From an uncultured Terriglobus sp. (GTDB lineage: Bacteria; Acidobacteriota; Terriglobia; Terriglobales; Acidobacteriaceae): 17,895 bases of DNA. The position numbers were made by a program, and so were the translations under genes. Location: positions 1-17,895 of the forward strand of contig CALMRM010000014.1 of the NCBI GenBank assembly GCA_937871605.1. Reading direction: 5' to 3'. Every line of letters begins with the position of its first letter. Position 1 is the first letter of the stretch. Positions 1 through 5,825 of this stretch are shown here, piece after piece. The notes under the pieces were generated by a model. It was not told the DNA's origin, made no database searches, and saw only the letters and a list, made by a program, of their open reading frames with translations.

Positions 1-158
1 CGCACAAGGACCTGGCCGCCATGGATGCTCACTGGAAGGCGTTCGGGGCCGACCCGGACTGGCAGAAGCTGTCCCACGATCCGAAGTACGCAAGCGAACC
101 GATCGTCTCGACCGTCGACAATCTGTTGCTGACCCCGGCGGCATACTCACAAATCTAG
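1..158 (+). CDS. NIPSNAP-family protein, C-terminal fragment
   Basis: Partial gene cut by the left edge; the reading frame starts at base 3 and ends at TAG 156-158, giving about 51 residues. The visible tail has the pattern HWKAFGADPDW, then a run to LLLTPAAYSQI. This matches the end of NIPSNAP-domain proteins, where a W-x-x-F-x-x-DPEW segment is followed by a final (L/F)LxPTxYS strand. NIPSNAP proteins are dimeric alpha-beta barrel (ferredoxin-like) proteins whose bacterial role is poorly defined. The N-terminus is outside the window, so a signal peptide or second domain cannot be judged. The family call rests on the tail only. Confidence 0.7.
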   Translation, partial: HKDLAAMDAHWKAFGADPDWQKLSHDPKYASEPIVSTVDNLLLTPAAYSQI

Positions 159-202
159 GCAGGGTAGGGCTGCTGCCGTGTATTTGCATGCAGAGGCGCA
201 CA

Positions 203-252
203 TAGCGTGACGAAAGGCCCTCGTAGCGTGCAAAAACGTGCGAGTTAGCGTG
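203..252 (+). repeat. Three spaced copies of TAGCGTG
   Basis: The heptamer TAGCGTG occurs at 203-209, 224-230 and 246-252. The copies start 21 and 22 bp apart, close to two helical turns, so they lie on one face of the DNA. They sit in the gap between two convergent genes (158 and 310), where no gene start is visible. They could be a protein-binding array or part of an unannotated small transcript; the sequence does not say which. Confidence 0.4.
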
Positions 253-271
253 CACTTTATGCTGTAAACAC

Positions 272-304
272 TGCAAAATGACGCGCTCAAACGCTCATTT
301 TGCA
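272..304. terminator. Two-way intrinsic terminator between convergent genes
   Basis: The arms TGCAAAATGA (272-281) and TCATTTTGCA (295-304) pair perfectly over 10 bp. An inner GCG/CGC extension closes a short CTCAAA loop across one bulged C. The A-tract/GC core/T-tract order reads as a terminator in both directions. On the minus strand it starts 5 nt after the stop of the DUF1440 gene (310), and on the plus strand it lies about 115 nt after the NIPSNAP stop. Confidence 0.6.
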
Positions 305-309
305 ATGCT

Positions 310-792
310 TCAGAGCGCTTTTCGCACCAAACTACGCGTGGTTTCGCAGACTATGCCGTACACCACGTGTGTCACCATCTCGCTGCGCCGCTCCCGGCTC
401 TGTTGCTTGTCCGGTGGGGCTGCCAAACCCAAGGCAGGCAGCGCACCCTCATGGGTCACTGTCATCAGGGCCAGGCCGAAGGTTGTGCCTTGCTTGGCGG
501 TCACCTGCGGATACAGCTCTGCAACGGCACCGTACGCCGCGCCAGCAAGAGCTCCAAAACCCCAGTGCACACCTTCTTCCAAGGCCTTCTTCTGCGGCGT
601 CTTCGCTTTTGGCATGCCAGCCTTTTCCGCCAAGACGGCGGGCGGCTCAGGCTCGCCGTGAGTGCGGGGCGGGTACAGCTTTTCGGCCGCGGACTTGGCA
701 GCGGTGGCAAGGAGACCGCCGACCAGGCCGGCCAGCGCGCCTTTCAGCAGGCTGTGGGTGGGGTTTGTGAGCGGTTGTACGGTCTTGGCCAT
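310..792 (-). CDS. DUF1440-family membrane protein (YagU-like)
   Basis: 160 aa. Three hydrophobic, Gly/Ala-rich stretches are visible: about residues 14-34 (LLKGALAGLVGGLLAT), 75-93 (HWGFGALAGAAYGAVAEL) and 104-124 (FGLALMTVTHEGALPALGL). They are separated by a Pro/Lys-rich loop. The HWxFGxxxGxxYG motif, the HE...PALGL motif and the ending HxVYGxVxExxR are typical of DUF1440 proteins such as E. coli YagU, a small inner-membrane protein of unclear function linked to acid resistance. The start at 792 is the first Met of the family-like N-terminus, but no clear ribosome binding site precedes it. The gene is divergent from trxB with a 124-bp gap. Confidence 0.7.
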   Translation of the reverse strand: MAKTVQPLTNPTHSLLKGALAGLVGGLLATAAKSAAEKLYPPRTHGEPEPPAVLAEKAGMPKAKTPQKKALEEGVHWGFGALAGAAYGAVAELYPQVTAKQGTTFGLALMTVTHEGALPALGLAAPPDKQQSRERRSEMVTHVVYGIVCETTRSLVRKAL

Positions 793-916
793 GGCAAGCT
801 GTGGGACGCGTCTCCTGCAGCACGGGATGGCTCGCCGTCTGAATCCGGCGTGGTAGTCAGCGCATTAAACTAAGAGGGGAACGCGCCAGTAGAGCGCCCC
901 GAGAGAGCTGACATCC

Positions 917-1879
917 ATGCCATTCCCTTCTGAAGAAACTGTGCGCGATACCGTCATTCTTGGCTCCGGCTGCAGCGGTCTGACTGCTGCCATTTACACC
1001 GCCCGCGCCAACCTGAAGCCGCTGGTGATTGAGGGGCACGAACCCGGCGGGCAGCTGTCCATCACCACTCTGGTCGAGAATTTTCCTGGCTGGCCGGACG
1101 GCGTGCAGGGGCCGGAACTCGTCGAAAACATGCGCAAACAGGCGGAAAAGTTCGGCGCGGAAATGGAGATGGGCCACCTGGTCGAAGCCGACCTGAGCAA
1201 GTCGCCCATCGAGCTGAACTTCGGCAGCAAGGTCGTCAAAACGCGCACACTGATTGTGGCGTCTGGCGCCAGCGCGCGCTGGCTGGGGCTACCCAGTGAG
1301 CAGGCGCTCATCGGCCATGGCGTGTCCAGCTGCGCCACCTGCGACGGATTCTTCTTCTCGGGCAAGGAGATCTGCGTCATCGGCGGTGGGGACAGCGCCA
1401 TGGAAGAAGCCATGTTCCTGACGCGCTTTGCCACCAAGGTGTACCTCATCCACCGCAGCGCCAGCTTCCGCGCCAGCAAGATCATGCTGGACCGGGCGAA
1501 AGAGCACCCCCAGATTGAGTTCCTGACGAACACCGTCGTGGAAGAGGTGCTGGGCGTCGAGGAAAAGGAAGTCCGCGGCATCCGGATTCGCAATACGGAA
1601 TCCGGTGAGGTGCGCGAGATCGCGCTGTCCGGCTTCTTCCTGGGCATCGGCCACATTCCGAATGCCAAGTTCTTCGAGGGGCAGATGGACCTGGACGACG
1701 ACGGCTACATCCGCAGCAAGGACAACGTCTTTACCACCTACAACGGCAAGGTGCTGGACGGTGTGTTCTGCGCCGGCGACGTGCAGGACCGCCGCTATCG
1801 GCAGGCCATTACAGCGTCGGGAAGCGGCTGCATGGCCGCACTCGAAGTAGAAAAGTACCTGGAAGAGCACGGCCGCTAA
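917..1879 (+). CDS. trxB: Thioredoxin-disulfide reductase
   Basis: 320 aa, the usual length for low-Mr bacterial TrxB. The cytoplasmic flavoenzyme passes electrons from NADPH through FAD and a redox-active disulfide to thioredoxin. Visible parts: FAD-binding GxGxxG at residues 16-21 (GSGCSG), GGQL at 44-47, the redox CATCDG at 139-144, the NADPH-binding GGGDSA at 156-161, and the C-terminal FCAGDVQDRRYRQ...ASGSGCMAAL flavin motif near 285-310. The first motif has Cys-Ser where E. coli has Pro-Ala, adding a third cysteine (C19) near the flavin. A GAGAG stretch 12 nt before the ATG may be the ribosome binding site. The yggS-type gene begins 9 bp downstream, so the two are probably co-transcribed. 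Confidence 0.95.
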   Translation: MPFPSEETVRDTVILGSGCSGLTAAIYTARANLKPLVIEGHEPGGQLSITTLVENFPGWPDGVQGPELVENMRKQAEKFGAEMEMGHLVEADLSKSPIELNFGSKVVKTRTLIVASGASARWLGLPSEQALIGHGVSSCATCDGFFFSGKEICVIGGGDSAMEEAMFLTRFATKVYLIHRSASFRASKIMLDRAKEHPQIEFLTNTVVEEVLGVEEKEVRGIRIRNTESGEVREIALSGFFLGIGHIPNAKFFEGQMDLDDDGYIRSKDNVFTTYNGKVLDGVFCAGDVQDRRYRQAITASGSGCMAALEVEKYLEEHGR

Positions 1880-1888
1880 GCTAAACGT

Positions 1889-2605
1889 ATGTCTATTCGT
1901 GAAAACCTTGACCGCGTGCGCACCGAAATCGCCGAGGCCTGCGCGCGCGCCGGTCGCGAGGCTGCTTCGGTGAAGCTGATGGCGGTGTCAAAGACCTGGG
2001 GGCCGCAGGCGCTGGTGGAGGCCTACGAGGCCGGGCAACGCGTCTTCGGCGAGAACCGCGTGCAGGAGTGGGATCATAAGCAGCAGCAACTCCATACGCT
2101 GATTGGCGAGGGTGTGGGCACGCTGGAGACGCACCTGATCGGCAACCTGCAATCGAACAAGACCAGCAAGGCCGCGTGGCTGTTCAGCGCGGTGGACACC
2201 GTGGACAGCGTCAAGGTGGCAAGCCGCCTGAACGACGTGACCGCGCAAGTGGGCAAGGTGCTGCCGGTGCTGGTGGAAGTCAAGCTGTCGGACGAGGAGA
2301 GCAAGCAGGGCGTGGGCGAGTACGCGCTGATGGGCCTCCTGCGGAATCTGCGGGAGATGGAGGGGATCGACGTGCGCGGCCTGATGACGGTGCCACCATG
2401 GACCGACGATGCCGAAGGCGCGCGGCCCACCTTTCGCCGCCTGCGCGAACTGCGCGACGAAGCGGAGCAGACGATCGAAGGGCTGCACCTGCCGGAGCTT
2501 TCCATGGGCATGTCGCATGACTTTGCCGTGGCCATCGAGGAGGGCTCGACGTGCGTGCGGATTGGGACGGCGATTTTCGGGGTGCGGCCTCGGGCTGAGG
2601 AGTAA
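1889..2605 (+). CDS. YggS-family pyridoxal phosphate homeostasis protein
   Basis: 238 aa. This is a single-domain PLP-binding protein with the alanine-racemase-type barrel. It is not thought to be an enzyme itself but to keep free PLP and amino/keto-acid pools in balance. The N-terminal VKLMAVSKT places the Schiff-base lysine at K35. It is followed by FGENRVQEW, HLIGNLQSNK, RGLMTVPP (usually RGLMxxxP) and the closing SMGMSHDFAVAIEEGSTCVRIGTAIFG, which is the phosphate-binding end of the family. It lies 9 bp after trxB in the same direction. No strong ribosome binding site is visible, which suits translation coupled to trxB. Confidence 0.93.
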   Translation: MSIRENLDRVRTEIAEACARAGREAASVKLMAVSKTWGPQALVEAYEAGQRVFGENRVQEWDHKQQQLHTLIGEGVGTLETHLIGNLQSNKTSKAAWLFSAVDTVDSVKVASRLNDVTAQVGKVLPVLVEVKLSDEESKQGVGEYALMGLLRNLREMEGIDVRGLMTVPPWTDDAEGARPTFRRLRELRDEAEQTIEGLHLPELSMGMSHDFAVAIEEGSTCVRIGTAIFGVRPRAEE

Positions 2606-2673
2606 GCGGCTGGCAGCCTTGCATCACAGGACTGCCCTACCATCTTCGGCCTGCTTTCGCTTCCTTCCCGTTT

Positions 2674-2714
2674 GTCATCCCGTAGCGTAGCGGAGGGATC
2701 TGCATGTGTGCTGG
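2674..2714 (+). repeat. 41-bp palindromic repeat, left copy
   Basis: It begins GTCATCCCGTAGCG and continues through GGAGGGATCTGC to TGTGCTGG. Internal ATCCC and GGGAT arms can fold into a short REP-like hairpin. It lies 69 bp after the YggS-family gene and is an inverted near-copy of 3094-3134. Confidence 0.8.
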
Positions 2715-2734
2715 ACGTACGCAAGCTGTGTGGC

Positions 2735-3076
2735 TTAACCGCGATCCTTCTCACGCTTCCAGTCGTATTGTGGTGTTTCGACTTGCCGAGACCAGCCTTC
2801 GGCTAAGTCTGTCCAGGATGGATTGCTCGCCTCGATCAACGCAATCTTCCGTTCGCGCCGCCAGTCTTTCAGCTCCTTCTCACGCTCGATTGCATGCTCG
2901 ATGTACTGGAAGTCCTCGTGGTGCACGAGTCGGATGACCCGGTACTTCGACGTAAAAACACTGCCGGTACCCTCGCTGTGCTGCAGCACACGGTGCCAAA
3001 GGTTGTTGGTGACTCCGATGTACAGGGTGCGGGAGCGGCTTGCCAGAATGTACACGGAAAAGTTGTAGACCCGCAT
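2735..3076 (-). CDS. GIY-YIG nuclease family protein
   Basis: 113 aa from the chosen Met at 3076. Motifs in order: VYIL (8-11), YIGVTNNLWHRV (19-30) with the catalytic-type Tyr19 and Arg29, His33, and REKELKDWRRERK (65-77) with the likely metal-binding Glu66, then NPSWTDL (85-91). This is the small stand-alone GIY-YIG type often annotated as putative endonuclease and often found in several copies per genome. It differs from UvrC, which carries the domain as one part of a large protein. All key residues are present, so the nuclease may be active. The frame stays open upstream to 3178, but that part translates the flanking repeat, and family members start just before the VYIL strand; a Met three codons upstream (3085) is an alternative. 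No good ribosome binding site is visible. Confidence 0.85.
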   Translation of the reverse strand: MRVYNFSVYILASRSRTLYIGVTNNLWHRVLQHSEGTGSVFTSKYRVIRLVHHEDFQYIEHAIEREKELKDWRRERKIALIEASNPSWTDLAEGWSRQVETPQYDWKREKDRG

Positions 3077-3093
3077 CGGCGGCATCGTAGCAG

Positions 3094-3134
3094 CCGGCAC
3101 ACATGCAGATCCCTCCGCTGCGCTGCGGGATGAC
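3094..3134 (-). repeat. 41-bp palindromic repeat, right copy 1
   Basis: Inverted relative to the copy at 2674-2714 and differing at three T/C positions. It lies immediately upstream of the GIY-YIG gene and probably falls within its promoter or 5' leader. The same sequence recurs 189 bp further right. Confidence 0.8.
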
Positions 3135-3225
3135 AAGGGCAAGGGTCGCGTGCGTGCGCAAAACAGCCGGGCCGTCATTACAGCGGGAGCTACCTACAGA
3201 CGCAAGGATCGGCAGTAGTATGGGC

Positions 3226-3265
3226 CGGCTTGCCAAGATGTAGACGTAAAGCCATAGACCCGCAT
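3226..3265 (-). pseudogene. Remnant of the 5' end of a second GIY-YIG gene
   Basis: The minus strand from an ATG at 3265 first reads MRVY. After a one-base deletion relative to the intact gene, the next frame continues as LYVYILASRP, the start of the GIY-YIG fold. Similarity ends near 3226 and the rest of the nuclease domain is absent. Together with the repeat at 3283-3323 this forms a degenerate copy of about 98 bp of the intact unit's promoter-proximal end (3036-3134). Confidence 0.65.
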
Positions 3266-3282
3266 CGGCTGCATCGTAGCAT

Positions 3283-3323
3283 CCGGCATACATGCAGATC
3301 CCTCCGCTGCGCTGCGGGATGAC
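3283..3323 (-). repeat. 41-bp palindromic repeat, right copy 2
   Basis: Same orientation as 3094-3134, with only about one difference (a T for C inside the CATGTGTGCC part). The spacing from copy 1 is 189 bp. It sits upstream of the GIY-YIG remnant in the same relation as copy 1 does to the intact gene. Confidence 0.8.
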
Positions 3324-3364
3324 AACCTGGGTAAGGTAAGTAGGCTAGGTGTCGCACTGGCCTG

Positions 3365-3652
3365 CTACAGCGGATTGCGGTACATGCGCAGAAACAGCCG
3401 CACGGCTATGACCGCAGCTACCGTACCCACAAACGCGAACAGGGCCAGCAGGACTGCAAGGAAAAGTGCGGCGATGCTGTGCTGGCCGGGGTCAAGCAGT
3501 GAGATGTGTAAAGCCCAGAAGCGCAGGGCGAGGCGGTCTGCTGCGTAGCCGGTGAGCAGCGCTGCGACCACGCCTGCGCGTACACCGGCACGCAGGTCAT
3601 AGGGGAAGCTATCGACCCAGTACTGCTGCTCGACCGCCGTCAACTTCCGCAT
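3365..3652 (-). CDS. Small hypothetical membrane protein
   Basis: 95 aa from ATG 3652. The polar N-terminus (MRKLTAVEQQYWVDSFPYDLR) is followed by two hydrophobic stretches, about residues 22-50 and 60-85 (IAALFLAVLLALFAFVGTVAAVIAV), and a basic end (RLFLRMYRNPL). This predicts two membrane segments. I do not recognise the family. The start overlaps the last 44 bp of the upstream hydrolase gene in another frame, so translation is likely coupled. A TTG a few codons in would shorten the overlap and is a possible alternative start. A role connected with the hydrolase is only a guess from position. Confidence 0.55.
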   Translation of the reverse strand: MRKLTAVEQQYWVDSFPYDLRAGVRAGVVAALLTGYAADRLALRFWALHISLLDPGQHSIAALFLAVLLALFAFVGTVAAVIAVRLFLRMYRNPL

Positions 3653-4559
3653 GGACTTCGAGTGTCTCACCCTCGGCGAGCACGCGGACGCGGTCGGCAA
3701 TCCCGGCGCGTTCTGCCGCAGCCAGCAGGCGGATGGGCGGCTCGGCCATGGGCTCCTTGCCAAGCGGGAAGGTGCCAAAGTGCATGGGCACCAGTGTGTG
3801 CGCGGTGCGGAGGTCCAGGAAGGCCTGGAGCGCGTCTTCCGGGCTGGTGTGCACGGCGCGGTAGCTGTCCGGGTAATAGGCACCGATGGGCAGGAGCGCG
3901 ATCTCTGGCTGCAGCCGCGCGCCGATCTCGCGGAAGCCGCTGAAGTATGCCGTGTCGCCGGAGTGGTAAACGCTGTGACCCGCACCTGCAAGGACGTAGC
4001 CGCCGTATTGGCGATGCGTGTCGTTGAACATGCGCGCGCCCCAATGCTTGGCAGGCGTCATGGTGACTTCGACCACATTTTCGGGTGTGTCCGCGTCCAG
4101 CGTGGCACTTTCCCACCATGCGAGTTGGTGCACGGAGCGGAAGCCGAGCTTTGCGACGAGGTCGCCGACGCCCTCTGGCACAACCGCCTGCGGCGCTACG
4201 CCGGTGAGATACCTGGCATGGCGCACGATCTTGCGGAGGGACGGCACGTTGAGGTGGTCCATGTGCGCGTGGGTCAGCAGAACAGCGTCGATGGGTGGCA
4301 GGTCCTCCACGCGCAGGCCCGGGCGGCGCGCACGGCGCAGCAGGATGAGCCGCGTGGCGAACACCGGGTCTACCAGCAGGTTACGGCCGGCGATCTGCAG
4401 CAGGAACGAGGAGTGCCCGATGAAGGTGATGCCAAGCTCTTCCGGCTGCACCAATCGCGGCTCCGCGTGGGTGCCTGTCATGGGTTCGCGGTGGCTTTCG
4501 CGCACCACGCCGTAGAGTTGCTTTAGCTTGCGCCAGACAGAAGGTTGCGGGCGGCTCAT
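3609..4559 (-). CDS. MBL-fold metal-dependent hydrolase (NAPE-PLD/UlaG-like)
   Basis: 316 aa from ATG 4559. Motifs: GHSSFLL (48-54), DPVF (64-67), the metal-binding THAHMDH (H97, H99, D101, H102), KHW with H172, HSGDT with D202, VHTSPEDA with H237, and MHFGTF with H260. This full ligand set and the DPVF...LPPIDAVLLTHAHMDHL layout match the beta-lactamase-superfamily branch that includes N-acyl-phosphatidylethanolamine phospholipase D and UlaG-type lactonases. The substrate cannot be told from sequence. The frame is open further upstream to 5027, but that stretch is low-complexity Arg/His-rich shadow of the divergent gene. No strong ribosome binding site precedes 4559. The small membrane protein overlaps its 3' end by 44 bp. 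Confidence 0.88.
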   Translation of the reverse strand: MSRPQPSVWRKLKQLYGVVRESHREPMTGTHAEPRLVQPEELGITFIGHSSFLLQIAGRNLLVDPVFATRLILLRRARRPGLRVEDLPPIDAVLLTHAHMDHLNVPSLRKIVRHARYLTGVAPQAVVPEGVGDLVAKLGFRSVHQLAWWESATLDADTPENVVEVTMTPAKHWGARMFNDTHRQYGGYVLAGAGHSVYHSGDTAYFSGFREIGARLQPEIALLPIGAYYPDSYRAVHTSPEDALQAFLDLRTAHTLVPMHFGTFPLGKEPMAEPPIRLLAAAERAGIADRVRVLAEGETLEVHAEVDGGRAAVLGR

Positions 4560-4724
4560 AGCAGATAAGATGTGGCTGCGCGCCCTGGCGGTGCAGGCCT
4601 TGCTGGTCATGCGTGCAGGGCTACGACGGCCGATGCCGTGCCGCAGGTGGCTGGTGCGATGCTGTGTGCATCTGACTCGGCAGTGTCGGCTGCGCCGACC
4701 GTACCACGCAGAGGAGAGCCGCGC

Positions 4725-5786
4725 ATGTCTCAGCAGATCGACCCGTCGCGCCAGCCGGAAGGGCGTTCCACAGCGGAGGCAACGCACGCCTCGCACTTGG
4801 GTTTGCACGCCATGGAACAACACGTGTGGGCGCACGTGCAGCATACGCCGCTGAGCAGCATGTGGGACCTGCAGGGCGTGCCGCTGAAAGAGGTTGGCAA
4901 GCGGGTGTGGAAGGGTATTGACGAGGACAATCTGTTTGGCCGCGCGTCGCAGCTGGCCTATTCGTTTTTTTCGGCGATCTTTCCGGCGCTGATCGCCATG
5001 AGTGCGCTGATGGGGTTGGTGGCGCAATCATCAGGCAAGCTGTACGTCGACATGCTGAACCGCATCGGTCAGCTGATTCCGCCGACTGCGTTTGCGCTGG
5101 TGACGGAGACGTTTCAGAAGACAACCAGCGACAGCACCACGGGCAAGGTGACGTTTGGCATCCTGTTTGCCCTGTTTTCAGCGAGCATAGGGCTGTCTGC
5201 CGTGCAGGACACGCTCAACGCCGTGTACAAGGTGAAGGAGACGCGGCCCTTCTGGAAGGCGCGGCTTGAGGCCATGGCACTGACGCTGCTGGTGGCTGCC
5301 ATCGTCATTTTTGCGCTGCTCACCCTGCTCTCCGGCGATCTTGCGGCCAAGCATGTGGAGCACCTGTTTCGCGGTGCGTTTACGCTGTCTGTGCTGCTGC
5401 GCGTGCTGGCGTGGGTGCTGGCTTCGCTATTGATGGTGCTGTCGTTTGAGGTGATGTACTACCTGTGCCCGGACGTGCCGAACCGCAAGTGGCGCTGGTT
5501 TACGCCGGGTGCGCTGATCGGCTTGCTAGGGTGGGTCGCCGGGTCACTGTGTTTGCGGGTCTACCTGCACTACTTCAACAGCTACTCGGTGACCTACGGT
5601 TCGCTGGGCGCGGTCATCATTCTGCTGCTGTGGTTCTATGTCACGGGCGTCATGATCCTGCTGGGCGGCGAGGTGAACTCCGAGATCGAGCATGCCGTGG
5701 CTGAGAAGCAGCTGAAGACAGGGGCGTCCGCATTGCCGTCTGCAGCTGCCGTGGCCAAGGTGGACATGGAGCCGGACAACGCATGA
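4725..5786 (+). CDS. YihY/BrkB-family inner-membrane protein
   Basis: 353 aa from ATG 4725, chosen because AGAGGAG (4710-4716) lies at good spacing; the frame also runs upstream to 4572 without family-like sequence. After a ~65-residue polar N-terminus come about six membrane segments: roughly 76-100, 140-160, 180-203, 217-243, 260-280 and 290-315. Family signatures are LNAVYKVKETRPFWKAR (165-181) and the run from YYLCPDVP through LGAVIILLLWFYVTGVMILLGGEVNSEIE (246-321). YihY/BrkB proteins (once called ribonuclease BN by mistake) are widespread membrane proteins of unsettled function. It is divergent from the hydrolase gene with a 165-bp gap, where I see no convincing promoter. Confidence 0.9.
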   Translation: MSQQIDPSRQPEGRSTAEATHASHLGLHAMEQHVWAHVQHTPLSSMWDLQGVPLKEVGKRVWKGIDEDNLFGRASQLAYSFFSAIFPALIAMSALMGLVAQSSGKLYVDMLNRIGQLIPPTAFALVTETFQKTTSDSTTGKVTFGILFALFSASIGLSAVQDTLNAVYKVKETRPFWKARLEAMALTLLVAAIVIFALLTLLSGDLAAKHVEHLFRGAFTLSVLLRVLAWVLASLLMVLSFEVMYYLCPDVPNRKWRWFTPGALIGLLGWVAGSLCLRVYLHYFNSYSVTYGSLGAVIILLLWFYVTGVMILLGGEVNSEIEHAVAEKQLKTGASALPSAAAVAKVDMEPDNA

Positions 5787-5795
5787 TGGCTTATG

Positions 5796-5814
5796 CTGCC
5801 GTTGGCGGCAGTTT
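5796..5814. terminator. Hairpin between convergent genes
   Basis: CTGCCG (5796-5801) and CGGCAG (5806-5811) pair over 6 bp with a TTGG loop, followed by TTT. It lies 10 nt after the YihY-family stop and 12 nt beyond the stop of the convergent molybdoenzyme gene. The short T-run makes it a modest terminator. Confidence 0.45.
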
Positions 5815-5825
5815 GGGACGTCGAG

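Larger units (their letters stand above)
2674..3134. mobile_element. GIY-YIG gene unit bounded by 41-bp inverted repeats
   Basis: A 461-bp segment starts and ends with the same 41-bp sequence in opposite orientation (2674-2714 and 3094-3134); 38 of 41 positions match, and all three differences are T versus C. Almost everything between the repeats is one GIY-YIG nuclease gene, which stops 20 bp from the left repeat and starts 18 bp inside the right one. No target-site duplication was found at the outer edges by eye. No transposase is present. The single gene between matched ends suggests a unit that moves or spreads as a whole, but mobility is inference. Confidence 0.5.

Noticed and set aside
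994..1668. 224-codon minus-strand frame inside trxB
   Set aside because: Shadow of an unambiguous plus-strand gene; Ser/Arg/Pro-rich and motif-free.
2674..3323. CRISPR array from the repeated 41-bp units
   Set aside because: There are only three copies, one inverted, with unequal spacing and a protein gene between two of them; no cas genes are present.
4560..5027. N-terminal extension of the MBL-fold hydrolase to 472 aa
   Set aside because: The extra part is low-complexity Arg/His-rich sequence antisense to the YihY-family gene and has no hydrolase-family similarity; the family start fits Met at 4559.
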